Shown here piece after piece: positions 31,811 through 39,247 of a stretch of 64,000 nt of DNA. Made by a program: the position numbers and the translations under genes. The notes under the pieces were generated by a model. The model searched no databases. It was not told the DNA's origin and saw only the letters and a program-made list of their open reading frames with translations. The first letter of the stretch is position 1. The number at the start of each line of letters is the position of its first letter. Source of the stretch: Streptomyces griseus subsp. griseus (lineage in GTDB: Bacteria > Actinomycetota > Actinomycetes > Streptomycetales > Streptomycetaceae); the NCBI RefSeq assembly GCF_003610995.1, contig NZ_CP032543.1, positions 4,464,001 to 4,528,000 of the forward strand, in the 5' to 3' direction.

Positions 31811-32353
31811 GTGTTGCAGTGCACCGCCTTCGCCGAAGTCCCCGAGATGGGCACACTCGTCGTGCTCACCGCCATGAACCCCGAACCCGGCCGGACCCCC
31901 GGGGCACCCGGCGTACCGGAACTGCCCGAACTGGACGATGTTCTGCTGTGCGAACTGGGCGAGCACGACGACAGGACCGAGCACGCCGCACAGCTCTGGG
32001 CGGGCGAGATGGCCGCCTCGCGGGACCTGTGGATGTTCTGGGCCGATGCGGACGGCCGGCGCAGGTTCCGGTTCGCCGAACTGCCCCCGTGCCCCGCCGT
32101 CATGCGCACCCTGGCCACCGGCGAGCGGGAGGTGTGCGTCCTGTTCGACCGCCACTCCGCCCCGCACTCCTGGGACGTGACCGATCCGCTGGGGGACCTG
32201 ATGGCGGAGCGGCTGCGGCAGGAGGTGGAGCGGGAGCGGGGAGGGGCGTCGGACGGGGGCGCGGAGAGGGGCGGAGGGGGAGAGGGAGAGGGGGGTGGGG
32301 AGGGTGAGGGGGACGCGAACGGGGGTGGTGCCGGTGTTACGCCCTCCGGTTAA
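31811..32353 (+). CDS. Protein of unknown function with Gly/Glu tail (cluster gene 3)
   Basis: 180 residues from GTG 31811, with AAGGA 10 bases upstream. A folded part of about 140 residues (LWAGEMAASRDLWMFWADADGR; CPAVMRTLATGEREVCVLFD) is followed by a Gly/Glu-rich low-complexity tail. No recognised family. Third gene of the cluster facing the XRE/DUF397 pair. Confidence 0.7.
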   Translation: MLQCTAFAEVPEMGTLVVLTAMNPEPGRTPGAPGVPELPELDDVLLCELGEHDDRTEHAAQLWAGEMAASRDLWMFWADADGRRRFRFAELPPCPAVMRTLATGEREVCVLFDRHSAPHSWDVTDPLGDLMAERLRQEVERERGGASDGGAERGGGGEGEGGGEGEGDANGGGAGVTPSG

Positions 32354-32436
32354 CCGCGCGCCCCGTCCCGCCCAGCCCAGCCCCGCCCTGTCCCGTTCCG
32401 GCCCGCCACGTCCTTGCCTTGCTTCGCCCCGGCCGC

Positions 32437-32826
32437 CTATCCGCCCTGCGCGATCTGGATCAGGTTGCCGCACGTGTCGTCCAGGACCGCCGTCGTCACC
32501 GGGCCCATCTCCAGCGGCTCCTGCGTGAACCGCACCCCGAGCCCGCGCAGCCGGTCGAACTCCGCCCGTACGTCGTCCACGGCGAAGGCGGCGGCCGGGA
32601 TGCCGTCCTCGACCAGGGCCGTCTTGTACGGGCCGACGGCGCGGTGGCGGTCCGGTTCCAGCAGGAGTTCGGTGCCGTCGGGGTTCTCCGGCGAGACCAC
32701 GGTCAGCCAGCGGTCCTCACCGCCCAACGGCACGTCGTGCTTCTTCACGAACCCCAGCACGTCCGTGTAGAAGCGCAGGGCCTTCTCCTGGTCGTCGACG
32801 AAGACGCTGGTCAGGTGGATCTTCAA
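32437..32826 (-). CDS. VOC-superfamily (glyoxalase-like) protein
   Basis: 129 residues with the beta-alpha-beta-beta-beta vicinal-oxygen-chelate fold: IHLTSVFVDDQEKALRFYTDVLGF at the N-terminus (metal His3 position), ELLLEP mid-protein, and DTCGNLIQIAQ at the end. Such proteins act as glyoxalase I, bleomycin-binding or unknown dioxygenase-like proteins. TTG 32826 start with AGGAG six bases upstream. Confidence 0.87.
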   Translation of the reverse strand: MKIHLTSVFVDDQEKALRFYTDVLGFVKKHDVPLGGEDRWLTVVSPENPDGTELLLEPDRHRAVGPYKTALVEDGIPAAAFAVDDVRAEFDRLRGLGVRFTQEPLEMGPVTTAVLDDTCGNLIQIAQGG

Positions 32827-32938
32827 GGGGTTCTCCTGGTTGAAGAGTGAGCGGGAGTGCTCTTGACGCTCTTGAAGCTCACGCGTGACCTATGGGTTGA
32901 CGTGGCCTCTTGGTTGACCAGCGTGACTCATGAGCCGG

Positions 32939-33394
32939 CTAGTTGACGCAGAACTCGTTGTCCTCAGGATCCGCGAGTACGAGCCAGCTCCCGCCCGGTT
33001 CGTCAACCGCGCGCAGGATGCGCGCACCCAGCGCCACCAGTCGTTCCGCCTCCGCGTCGCGCTCGCCGGGGCCCGTGTGCACGTCGATGTGGAGGCGGTT
33101 CTTGACCGTCTTCGGCTCCGGCACGCGCTGGAAGAGCAGCCGCCGCCCCAGCCCCGTACCGCTCGTCTCGTCGTAGGGGTCGTCCGGGTGCCGTGCCGCC
33201 GCGAGGTCGCGCCAGGCGCGGCGGCCGTGGGCGTGGGTGGTGATGGCCTCGGGGACGGCCCCGGCGGCGAGCAACTGCTCCACCAGCGCGCTGTTGTCCT
33301 CGACGAGGTAGCCGAGAGCCTCGGCCCAGAAGCCGGCCTGGGCGTGCGGATCGGCGCTGTCGATGACGAGCTTCCAGGACAGGGTGCGTGTCAT
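32939..33394 (-). CDS. VOC-superfamily protein, 2
   Basis: 151 residues. Begins WKLVIDSADPHAQAGFWAEALGY and ends DPEDNEFCVN, the usual layout of Streptomyces glyoxalase-like proteins; metal-site residues are an Asp/His near the strand LHIDVH and a C-terminal Glu. No Shine-Dalgarno sequence; the start is 22 bases from the divergent CGNR start, so the transcript is probably leaderless. The 110 bases between it and the first VOC gene contain several repeats of GTTGAC and GCTCTTGA without a clear promoter. Confidence 0.87.
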   Translation of the reverse strand: MTRTLSWKLVIDSADPHAQAGFWAEALGYLVEDNSALVEQLLAAGAVPEAITTHAHGRRAWRDLAAARHPDDPYDETSGTGLGRRLLFQRVPEPKTVKNRLHIDVHTGPGERDAEAERLVALGARILRAVDEPGGSWLVLADPEDNEFCVN

Positions 33395-33416
33395 GGAAAC
33401 CGTTCATAGTGGTTAC
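33395..33416. promoter_or_regulatory. Overlapping divergent leaderless promoters
   Basis: Only 22 bases separate the ATG of the minus-strand VOC gene and the ATG of the plus-strand CGNR gene, with no ribosome site either way. CATAGT (33405-33410) is a good -10 for a transcript starting at ATG 33417, and TATGAA (complement of 33403-33408) is a -10 for one starting at ATG 33394. The two -10 elements overlap, so initiation in one direction should exclude the other. Confidence 0.6.
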
Positions 33417-34052
33417 ATGAGTGCGAGCGCAATGGACACGCCGGGACGGCAGGGGCTTCCAGGGATGCTGCTGGTGCATCCGGACGGCAGCTCGTTCCGG
33501 TTCGACCCGGGCGCCCTGTGTCTGGAGCTTCTGCCGACCGGTGGACCGGGGCCCCTGGCGTACTTCGAGGTGCTGCACGGGCCCGAGGCTCTGGTGCGCT
33601 GGGCGGGGGAGAGCCGGCTGGCCGGTGGGCTGGACCTCGCCGTGAGCCCGGCCGAGGTGGCGGCGGCGCGCCGTCTGCGGGACGCGCTCCGGCGGCTGGC
33701 GGAGGCCCGTGCAACCGGGTTGCCGCCGGCGCCGGAGGACCTCGCCGCCGTGAACGACGCGGCGGCGCATCCGCCCTTGGCCGCCCGGCTGACCGGCGCG
33801 GGGGCGCGCGAGTGGGCGGCGGGCGCGACCGGGAGCGGGCTGCTCTCCACCGTCGCGCGTGACGCCGTCGACCTGTTCACCGGGGCGTACGCCCACCGGA
33901 TCCGTACGTGCGGCGGCGACGACTGCCGCCTGCTGTTCGTCGACACCTCACGGCCCGGCAGGCGGCGCTGGTGCTCCATGGAGCGGTGCGGCAACCGCCA
34001 CAAGGTCCGGGCCCACCGCGCCCGGATGACCACGGCCGACGAACGGGGCTGA
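33417..34052 (+). CDS. CGNR zinc-finger (ABATE-domain) protein
   Basis: 211-residue member of the ABATE/CGNR family. The N-terminal 150 residues form the ABATE domain, and the C-terminal CGNR zinc finger reads CGGDDCRLLFVD, then RRRWCSMERCGNRHKVRAHR. These are presumed stress-linked transcription regulators. ATG 33417 is the best start; an upstream in-frame ATG (33363) would overlap the divergent gene. Probably leaderless. Confidence 0.88.
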   Translation: MSASAMDTPGRQGLPGMLLVHPDGSSFRFDPGALCLELLPTGGPGPLAYFEVLHGPEALVRWAGESRLAGGLDLAVSPAEVAAARRLRDALRRLAEARATGLPPAPEDLAAVNDAAAHPPLAARLTGAGAREWAAGATGSGLLSTVARDAVDLFTGAYAHRIRTCGGDDCRLLFVDTSRPGRRRWCSMERCGNRHKVRAHRARMTTADERG

Positions 34053-34091
34053 CCCGAGGGGGCCCGGCCGGGCTGGGAGGGCCCGGTCGGC

Positions 34092-34136
34092 CGGAGGCGG
34101 GTCGGCGGGAGGCGGGTTGGCGGGAGGCGGGTCGGC
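34092..34136. repeat. Three tandem copies of a 15-base unit
   Basis: Copies start at 34092, 34107 and 34122; the unit is GGGAGGCGGGTCGGC with one or two substitutions. It fills the gap between the convergent CGNR and carbonic anhydrase genes, where a terminator would be expected. Confidence 0.8.
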
Positions 34137-34140
34137 GGGA

Positions 34141-34881
34141 TCACCCCACCCGGTGCACCGACTGCGTGCCCAGTTCGTAGCGTGCGCCCACGATCGCCAG
34201 CTTGCCCGCCTTGACCTTGGCGGCGAGATCGGCCTCACGGGCCAGGCGCGAACGCACCAGCCGCACCTGCGCGTCGACCGTCGCGTCCACCCGTGCGTCA
34301 CCGTGGTGCGTGTGGTCGATCGCGGGCTTGATCTGGTCGGCTATGTACTGGATGTGGGCGGGCAGCGACGCCCCCGTCTCCTCCGCCTCCACGGCGGCGG
34401 CTACCGCCCCGCACGCCTGGTGGCCGAGGACCACGACCAGGGGGATGCCCAACTCCAGGACGCCGTACGCGATGCTGCCGAGGACCGCCTCGTCGAGGAC
34501 CTCACCGGCGGAACGTACGGTCATCAGGTCGCCGAGCCCCTGGTCGAAGACCAGCTCGGGCGGAACGCGGGAATCGATGCAGCCGAGGATGAGGGCGAAC
34601 GGGTGCTGGCCGGAGACCAGCGACTGGCGCAGCGGGCGCGCCTCGTGCGGGTGCCGCTGGTGCAGCGTGCGCCACCGCCGGTTGCCCGCCGAGAGCTCCG
34701 CCAGCGCGGCGGCAGGGGTTTCGGGTCTGGGGGAGGGCCGTCTGGGAGCGGTGGCTCCGGCCGGGGAGGCGCCGGTGACGAGGCCGCTTCCGGCGGCTAC
34801 CGCCGCGGTGGCGACGGAGGCGCGGAGCAGTGCGCGGCGGCTGGTGGCCACCCGTGTTTGATCATGTGTGGTCGTTTTCAC
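34141..34881 (-). CDS. Exported beta-carbonic anhydrase
   Basis: 246-residue beta-class carbonic anhydrase (hydration of CO2). Zinc ligands are Cys101, His154 and Cys157, with the Asp103-Arg105 dyad in CIDSR. The first 45 residues look like a twin-arginine (Tat) signal: SRRALLR followed by an Ala-rich hydrophobic stretch and an AGA cleavage site. The enzyme should therefore be folded in the cytoplasm and exported, unlike most bacterial beta enzymes. ATG 34881; the adjacent 212 bases upstream hold no gene. Confidence 0.9.
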   Translation of the reverse strand: MKTTTHDQTRVATSRRALLRASVATAAVAAGSGLVTGASPAGATAPRRPSPRPETPAAALAELSAGNRRWRTLHQRHPHEARPLRQSLVSGQHPFALILGCIDSRVPPELVFDQGLGDLMTVRSAGEVLDEAVLGSIAYGVLELGIPLVVVLGHQACGAVAAAVEAEETGASLPAHIQYIADQIKPAIDHTHHGDARVDATVDAQVRLVRSRLAREADLAAKVKAGKLAIVGARYELGTQSVHRVG

Positions 34882-35007
34882 GCACGGACGGTAACTCCTC
34901 TGTCGTTACTGGCCTCTTGCGTCGGCCAAGTCTTGGTGAACTCTTGAACTGTCCTTGCCCACAGGGCACTTGAATGTGTCCGTACGTTACGTTCGCGTTC
35001 AGGAGCG

Positions 35008-35089
35008 CACGCGTTCACGGGTCCACGCGTTCACGGGGCCACTCGTGATCGGGGCTGCTCGTGGTCGGGGCCGCTCGTGGTCGCGGGGC
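35008..35089. repeat. Short tandem repeats of 16-base period
   Basis: Two copies of CACGCGTTCACGGG (35008 and 35024), then three copies of a CTCGTGxTCGGGGCyG unit (35042, 35058, 35074), all at 16-base spacing. They occupy the region between the carbonic anhydrase promoter and the end of the next minus-strand gene. Confidence 0.65.
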
Positions 35090-35093
35090 GACC

Positions 35094-35573
35094 TCAGTCC
35101 GTACGAGGGAGGCAGGCCGCGCAGGTGTGCCCGTCGGTTGCCGCCAGGAGCCGCGCGGCGGCATCCCGTACGGTCTGGGGCCGCGGCGGCGAGGTGTCCG
35201 TGGCCAGCAGAGCCGCCGTCGGGCGGCCCTCCGCCACCGCCTCGTGCGCCGAGCGCGTCCACCCGGGGTCCTGGGCGTGGTCGGCGGTCAGGATCGTGGC
35301 GAGCAGGTCCAGCACGCCCGCCCGGCCCCTGACCGTCTCCGTCGCCGCCAGCTCCCACAGGAACGGCACCGCCGCCACCGTCGCGTCGAACACGGCCGGG
35401 GCACCGATCCACTGGGCCAGGTCGCTCAGGGCGTCCTCGGTGGTCGGGCCGTCACCCCAGGCGATCCGCGACAGCATGCCCGGAACCTGGGACGCGGAGC
35501 CGTACGCGTGCTGCAACTCGTGCCACCGCACGTTCCTCATCTCGCCCAGGACAGTCCCCATCCGGGCACTCAA
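35094..35573 (-). CDS. Conserved hypothetical protein
   Basis: 159 residues, mostly helical, beginning MSARMGTVLGEMRNVRWHEL. Segments such as WHELQHAYGSASQVPGMLSRI suggest HEAT-like helical repeats, but I do not recognise a named family. TTG 35573 abuts the rarD stop directly (TGA TTG), so it is probably translated by reinitiation; ATG 35561 is an alternative. Confidence 0.65.
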   Translation of the reverse strand: MSARMGTVLGEMRNVRWHELQHAYGSASQVPGMLSRIAWGDGPTTEDALSDLAQWIGAPAVFDATVAAVPFLWELAATETVRGRAGVLDLLATILTADHAQDPGWTRSAHEAVAEGRPTAALLATDTSPPRPQTVRDAAARLLAATDGHTCAACLPRTD

Positions 35574-36538
35574 TCAGCCTTGCCGCACCGCGTCCACCGT
35601 GCCGGCTGCGGGGGCCGTCGCCGCGGTTGCCAGCAGCTTCGCCGCCAGGATCCGGTTGCGGCGGGCGTTGCGCAGCGCGTCCCAGGTCAGGAGCGAGAGG
35701 GCCAGCCAGACCAGGGCGAACCCGGCCCACCGCTCCGGCGGCATCTCCTCGTGGAAGTAGAGGATGCCCAGCCCGAACTGGAAGACCGGCGCCAGATACT
35801 GGAGCAGCCCCAGCGTGGAGAGCGGAACCCGGACCGCCGCCGCGCCGAAGCAGATCAGCGGGACCGCCGTGATGATGCCCGTCGCGGCGAGCAGCACCCC
35901 GTGGCCCGCGCCCCCGGCCGTGAACGTCGAGCCGCCGGTGGCCGTCAGCCAGAGCAGGAAGCCGAGCGCGGGCAGGAAGAGGACGGCGGTCTCGGCGGCC
36001 AGCGACTCCAGGCCGCCCATGTCGACCTTCTTCTTCACCAGGCCGTACGTGGCGAACGAGAACGCCAGGATCAGCGAGATCCACGGCGGCCGCCCGTATC
36101 CGATCGCCAGCACGAGTACGGCGGCCAGGCCGGTGGCGACCGCGGTCCACTGCACCGGCCGCAGCCGCTCACCGAGCAGGAGGACCCCCATGGCGATGGT
36201 GACCAGCGGGTTGATGAAGTAGCCGAGCGAGGCCTCGACGACCTGGCCGTTGTTCACGGCCCAGATGTAGAGGCCCCAGTTGACGGTGATGGTCGCCGCG
36301 GCCACCGATATGAGGCCCAGCTTCCGCCGGTCGCGGGCCAGCTCCCCGATCCAGGCCCAGCGCCGGACCACGAGGAGGGCGCCCCCGACGACCGCCAGCG
36401 ACCAGACCATCCGGTGGGCGAGGATCTCGATCGCCCCGGACGGCTTCAGGAGCGGCCAGAAGAGGGGACGATGCCCCACATCCCGTACGCGCCGACCCCG
36501 TACAGCAGGCCGGCCCGCTGCTCGTTCTTCCCCTTCAC
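35574..36538 (-). pseudogene. rarD: RarD-type EamA transporter, one-base frameshift
   Basis: Membrane protein of the drug/metabolite (EamA) superfamily, RarD branch, about ten helices. The family start is at GTG 36538, with AGGAGG just upstream, encoding MKGKNEQRAGLLYGVGAYG and MWGIVP. At a run of four G (36464-36467 on the plus strand) the frame slips, and the remainder of the protein (PLFWPLLKPSGAIEILAHR onward) is in another frame. Adding one G restores a 321-residue protein of normal size. It is either a mutation or, more likely, a homopolymer sequencing error. Confidence 0.85.
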
Positions 36539-36686
36539 GGGCCCCTCCTGGACTACCTGTGCCGGCGCGTCTGCCCGACGGGATGACGGTAACGCCGGAA
36601 GGGCCTCGTGTCATAGCCGTATCGGGAAAACACTCATGACACTCGTCCCGGGAGGGGTGGGGGCGGGTCATGGGGGGGCAGGGCTG

Positions 36687-37547
36687 TCAGGCGGTGGCGA
36701 GCGCCGTGCGTACGGTCGTGGCCAGGGGAGTCGTCGGGCGGCCGATCAGCCGGGCCAGGTCACCGCTCGTCCCCGCGAGCCGCCCGCGCGCGATGGCCTC
36801 GTCCACGTCGGTGAGGATCGCGGCGAACCCCTCGGGCAGGCCCGCGCCGACCAGGATCTCCTGGTGCACGGAGGCCGGGACCTCCTTGTACGCGATCTCC
36901 TTGCCGGTCGCCTCGGAGACCACGGCCGCGTACTCCGCGAGCGACCAGGCGGTGTCGCCGCTCAGCTCGTAGGCCTTGCCGAGGTGGCCCTCACCGGTCA
37001 CCACGGCCGCCGCCGCTGCGGCGTAGTCGGCCCGGGAGGCGGAGGCGATCCTGCCCTCGCCCGTGTTGGCGACGACCGCGCCGTGCTCCAGGACGGGGGC
37101 GAGGTTGGCGGTGTAGTTCTCCGTGTACCAGCCGTTGCGGAGGAAGGTGTACGGCAGCCCGGAGTCCAGGATCAGCTGCTCGGTGGCCTTGTGCTCGTCG
37201 GCCAGCTGGAAGTCCGCGTCCGGTCCGCCGAGGATGCCGGTGTACGCGAGCTGTGCCACGCCCGCCGCCTTGGCCGCCTCGATGAGCGCGGAGTGCTGGG
37301 CGACCCGCTTGCCCACCTCGCTGCCGGAGATCAGCAGCACCCGGTCGCCGGCCCGGAACGCCTCGGCGAGGGTCTCGGGGCGGTCGTAGTCGGCGATGCG
37401 GAGTTCGACGCCCTTGGCCGCGAGCGGGGCGGCCTTCTCCTTGTTGCGGACGACCGCGACGATCTCGCCGGCCGGGACGGTGGCCAGCAGTTCGTCGATG
37501 ACGAGGCGGCCGAGTTCTCCGGTGGCGCCGGTGACGACGATGCTCAT
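36687..37547 (-). CDS. NAD(P)H:quinone oxidoreductase, QorB/NmrA-like
   Basis: 286-residue member of the NmrA-like SDR group, close to QOR2 (QorB). The cofactor loop is VTGATGELGRLV (residues 4-15), and YTFLRNGWYTENY is characteristic of the group. Probably reduces quinones or other electrophiles with NAD(P)H. Divergent from an HxlR regulator 104 bases away, as in the QorR/qor2 pair of Corynebacterium glutamicum, so induction by quinones or diamide is likely. Confidence 0.88.
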   Translation of the reverse strand: MSIVVTGATGELGRLVIDELLATVPAGEIVAVVRNKEKAAPLAAKGVELRIADYDRPETLAEAFRAGDRVLLISGSEVGKRVAQHSALIEAAKAAGVAQLAYTGILGGPDADFQLADEHKATEQLILDSGLPYTFLRNGWYTENYTANLAPVLEHGAVVANTGEGRIASASRADYAAAAAAVVTGEGHLGKAYELSGDTAWSLAEYAAVVSEATGKEIAYKEVPASVHQEILVGAGLPEGFAAILTDVDEAIARGRLAGTSGDLARLIGRPTTPLATTVRTALATA

Positions 37548-37623
37548 GGGGGGCTCCTGTTCGGGGCGTTGTCTCTGTGGTTGCCTTCCTTGCCGACCCT
37601 ACGGTGAGCGCTAACTATGGGAA

Positions 37624-37648
37624 AGTACCCACTTTGAAGTAAGGTACT
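37624..37648. promoter_or_regulatory. Nested dyad, probable HxlR operator
   Basis: AGTACC (37624-37629) and GGTACT (37643-37648) enclose a second dyad ACTT-TG-AAGT. The site lies just upstream of the hxlR-type start and overlaps its ribosome site, within the divergent promoter region. GTAC-containing dyads are typical of DUF24/HxlR operators. Confidence 0.6.
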
Positions 37649-37651
37649 GGC

Positions 37652-38077
37652 ATGGGAGTGAGTGATAACGGTGGAACGGGGACCGCGGCTCCGCTCGGTC
37701 TGGTGGGTCTGCCGAAACCGGTCCAGGACGTCAACCAGCCGATGTGCCCGTCACGTCTGGTGCTGGAGCATGTGACGAGCCGCTGGGGCGTCCTGGTCCT
37801 GGCGGCCCTGCTGGAGCGCTCGTACCGCTTCAGCGAACTGCGCCGCACGATCGGCGGGGTCAGCGAGAAGATGCTGGCCCAGACCCTCCAGACGCTGGAA
37901 CGCGACGGCTTCGTCCACCGGGACGCGAAGCCCGTGATCCCGCCCCGCGTGGACTACTCGCTCACCCCGCTCGGCACCGAGGCCGCCGAACAGGTGTGGG
38001 CGCTCGCCCGCTGGACCGAACGCCGGGTGGACGCGGTCCAGGCGGCACGCGAGGCATACGACGAGGCCCGGACCTGA
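37652..38077 (+). CDS. HxlR-family (DUF24) redox-type regulator
   Basis: 141-residue winged-helix regulator. Conserved core SRWGVLVLAALLERSYRFSELRRTIGGVSEKMLAQTLQTLERDG is split here by positions about 44-86. Cys32 in NQPMCPSRL occupies the position of the redox-sensing cysteine of QorR/YodB proteins. It sits divergently from a quinone oxidoreductase and probably represses both by binding the 37624-37648 dyad, releasing on oxidation. Functional part inferred from the family. Confidence 0.87.
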   Translation: MGVSDNGGTGTAAPLGLVGLPKPVQDVNQPMCPSRLVLEHVTSRWGVLVLAALLERSYRFSELRRTIGGVSEKMLAQTLQTLERDGFVHRDAKPVIPPRVDYSLTPLGTEAAEQVWALARWTERRVDAVQAAREAYDEART

Positions 38078-38174
38078 TCCTCCAGCCCGCCCAGGCCGTC
38101 CAGGTCGTCCTGGTCGTCCTGGTCGTTCCGGGCGGGGGATCGGGTCCGGGCCTTCGCCGTGGCTCTCCGGAGGG

Positions 38175-39247
38175 TCAGCCGACGACGGTCCAGGTGTCGG
38201 TTCCGGTGAGGAGTGCGTCGAGGTCGCCCTTGCCGTCGCGCTCCACGGCGGCGTCCACCTGGTCGGACATCAACGTGTCGTAGACGGGCCGCTCCACGCT
38301 GCGCAGCACACCGATGGGGTGTGGTGGAGGGTGTCGGTGTCGGCGAGGCGGGAGAGCGCGAAGGCCGTGGTCGGGGAGTCGGCGCGGGCGTCGTGGACGA
38401 GGACCTGCGAGCGGTTGTCGTCGGTGACGGCGACGACCTCCAGATCACCGGTGGCCTGGTTGCGGACGACACCCTTGGAACCGTCGGCCCCGAAGAGGAT
38501 CGGCTCCCCGTGCTCCAGGCGGATGACGGCTTCGGCGGCCTGTTCCTTGTCCTTGAGGACCTCGAAGGCGCCGTCGTTGAAGATGTTGCAGTTCTGGTAG
38601 ATCTCCACGAGAGCCGTGCCCGGGTGCTCGGCCGCCGCCCGCAGCACGCTGGTGAGGTGCTTGCGGTCGGAGTCGACCGTCCGCGCCACGAACGTGGCCT
38701 CCGCGCCGATGGCGAGGGAGACCGGGTTGAAAGGCGCGTCGAGGGAGCCCATCGGCGTCGACTTGGTGATCTTGCCGACCTCGGAGGTGGGGCTGTACTG
38801 GCCTTTGGTGAGCCCGTAGATCCGGTTGTTGAAGAGGAGGATCTTGAGGTTGACGTTGCGGCGCAGGGCGTGGATGAGGTGGTTGCCACCGATGGAGAGT
38901 GCGTCGCCGTCGCCGGTGACGACCCAGACCGACAGGTCGCGGCGGGAGGTGGCCAGGCCGGTGGCGATGGAGGGGGCGCGGCCGTGGATGGAGTGCATCC
39001 CGTAGGTGTTCATGTAGTACGGGAAGCGCGAGGAGCAGCCGATGCCGGAGACGAAGGTGATGTTCTCCTTGGCCAGGCCGAGTTCGGGCATGAAGCCCTG
39101 GACCGCGGCGAGGACGGCGTAGTCGCCGCAGCCGGGGCACCAGCGCACTTCCTGGTCGGATTTGAAGTCCTTCATGGACTGTTTCGCCCCGGCCTTGGGC
39201 ACCAGTTGCAGCAGTTCGTTGTGGTGCAGTTCCTGGGTGTCAGGCAT
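38175..39247 (-). CDS. korB: 2-oxoacid:ferredoxin oxidoreductase subunit beta, C-terminal frameshift
   Basis: Thiamine-diphosphate subunit of the enzyme that oxidatively decarboxylates 2-oxoglutarate (or a similar 2-oxoacid) with ferredoxin. Cluster cysteines are Cys37, Cys40 and Cys71, plus one in EIYQNCNIF. The TPP motif runs from GDGD (112-115) to LLFNN. Read as given, the protein stops after 325 residues with an unrelated end (from SVCCAAW). Adding one G to the run at 38316-38319 restores the family tail (HTPIGVLRSVERPVYDT, ending TDTWTVVG) and 357 residues with a stop at 38175. The gene overlaps korA by eight bases. Confidence 0.88.
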
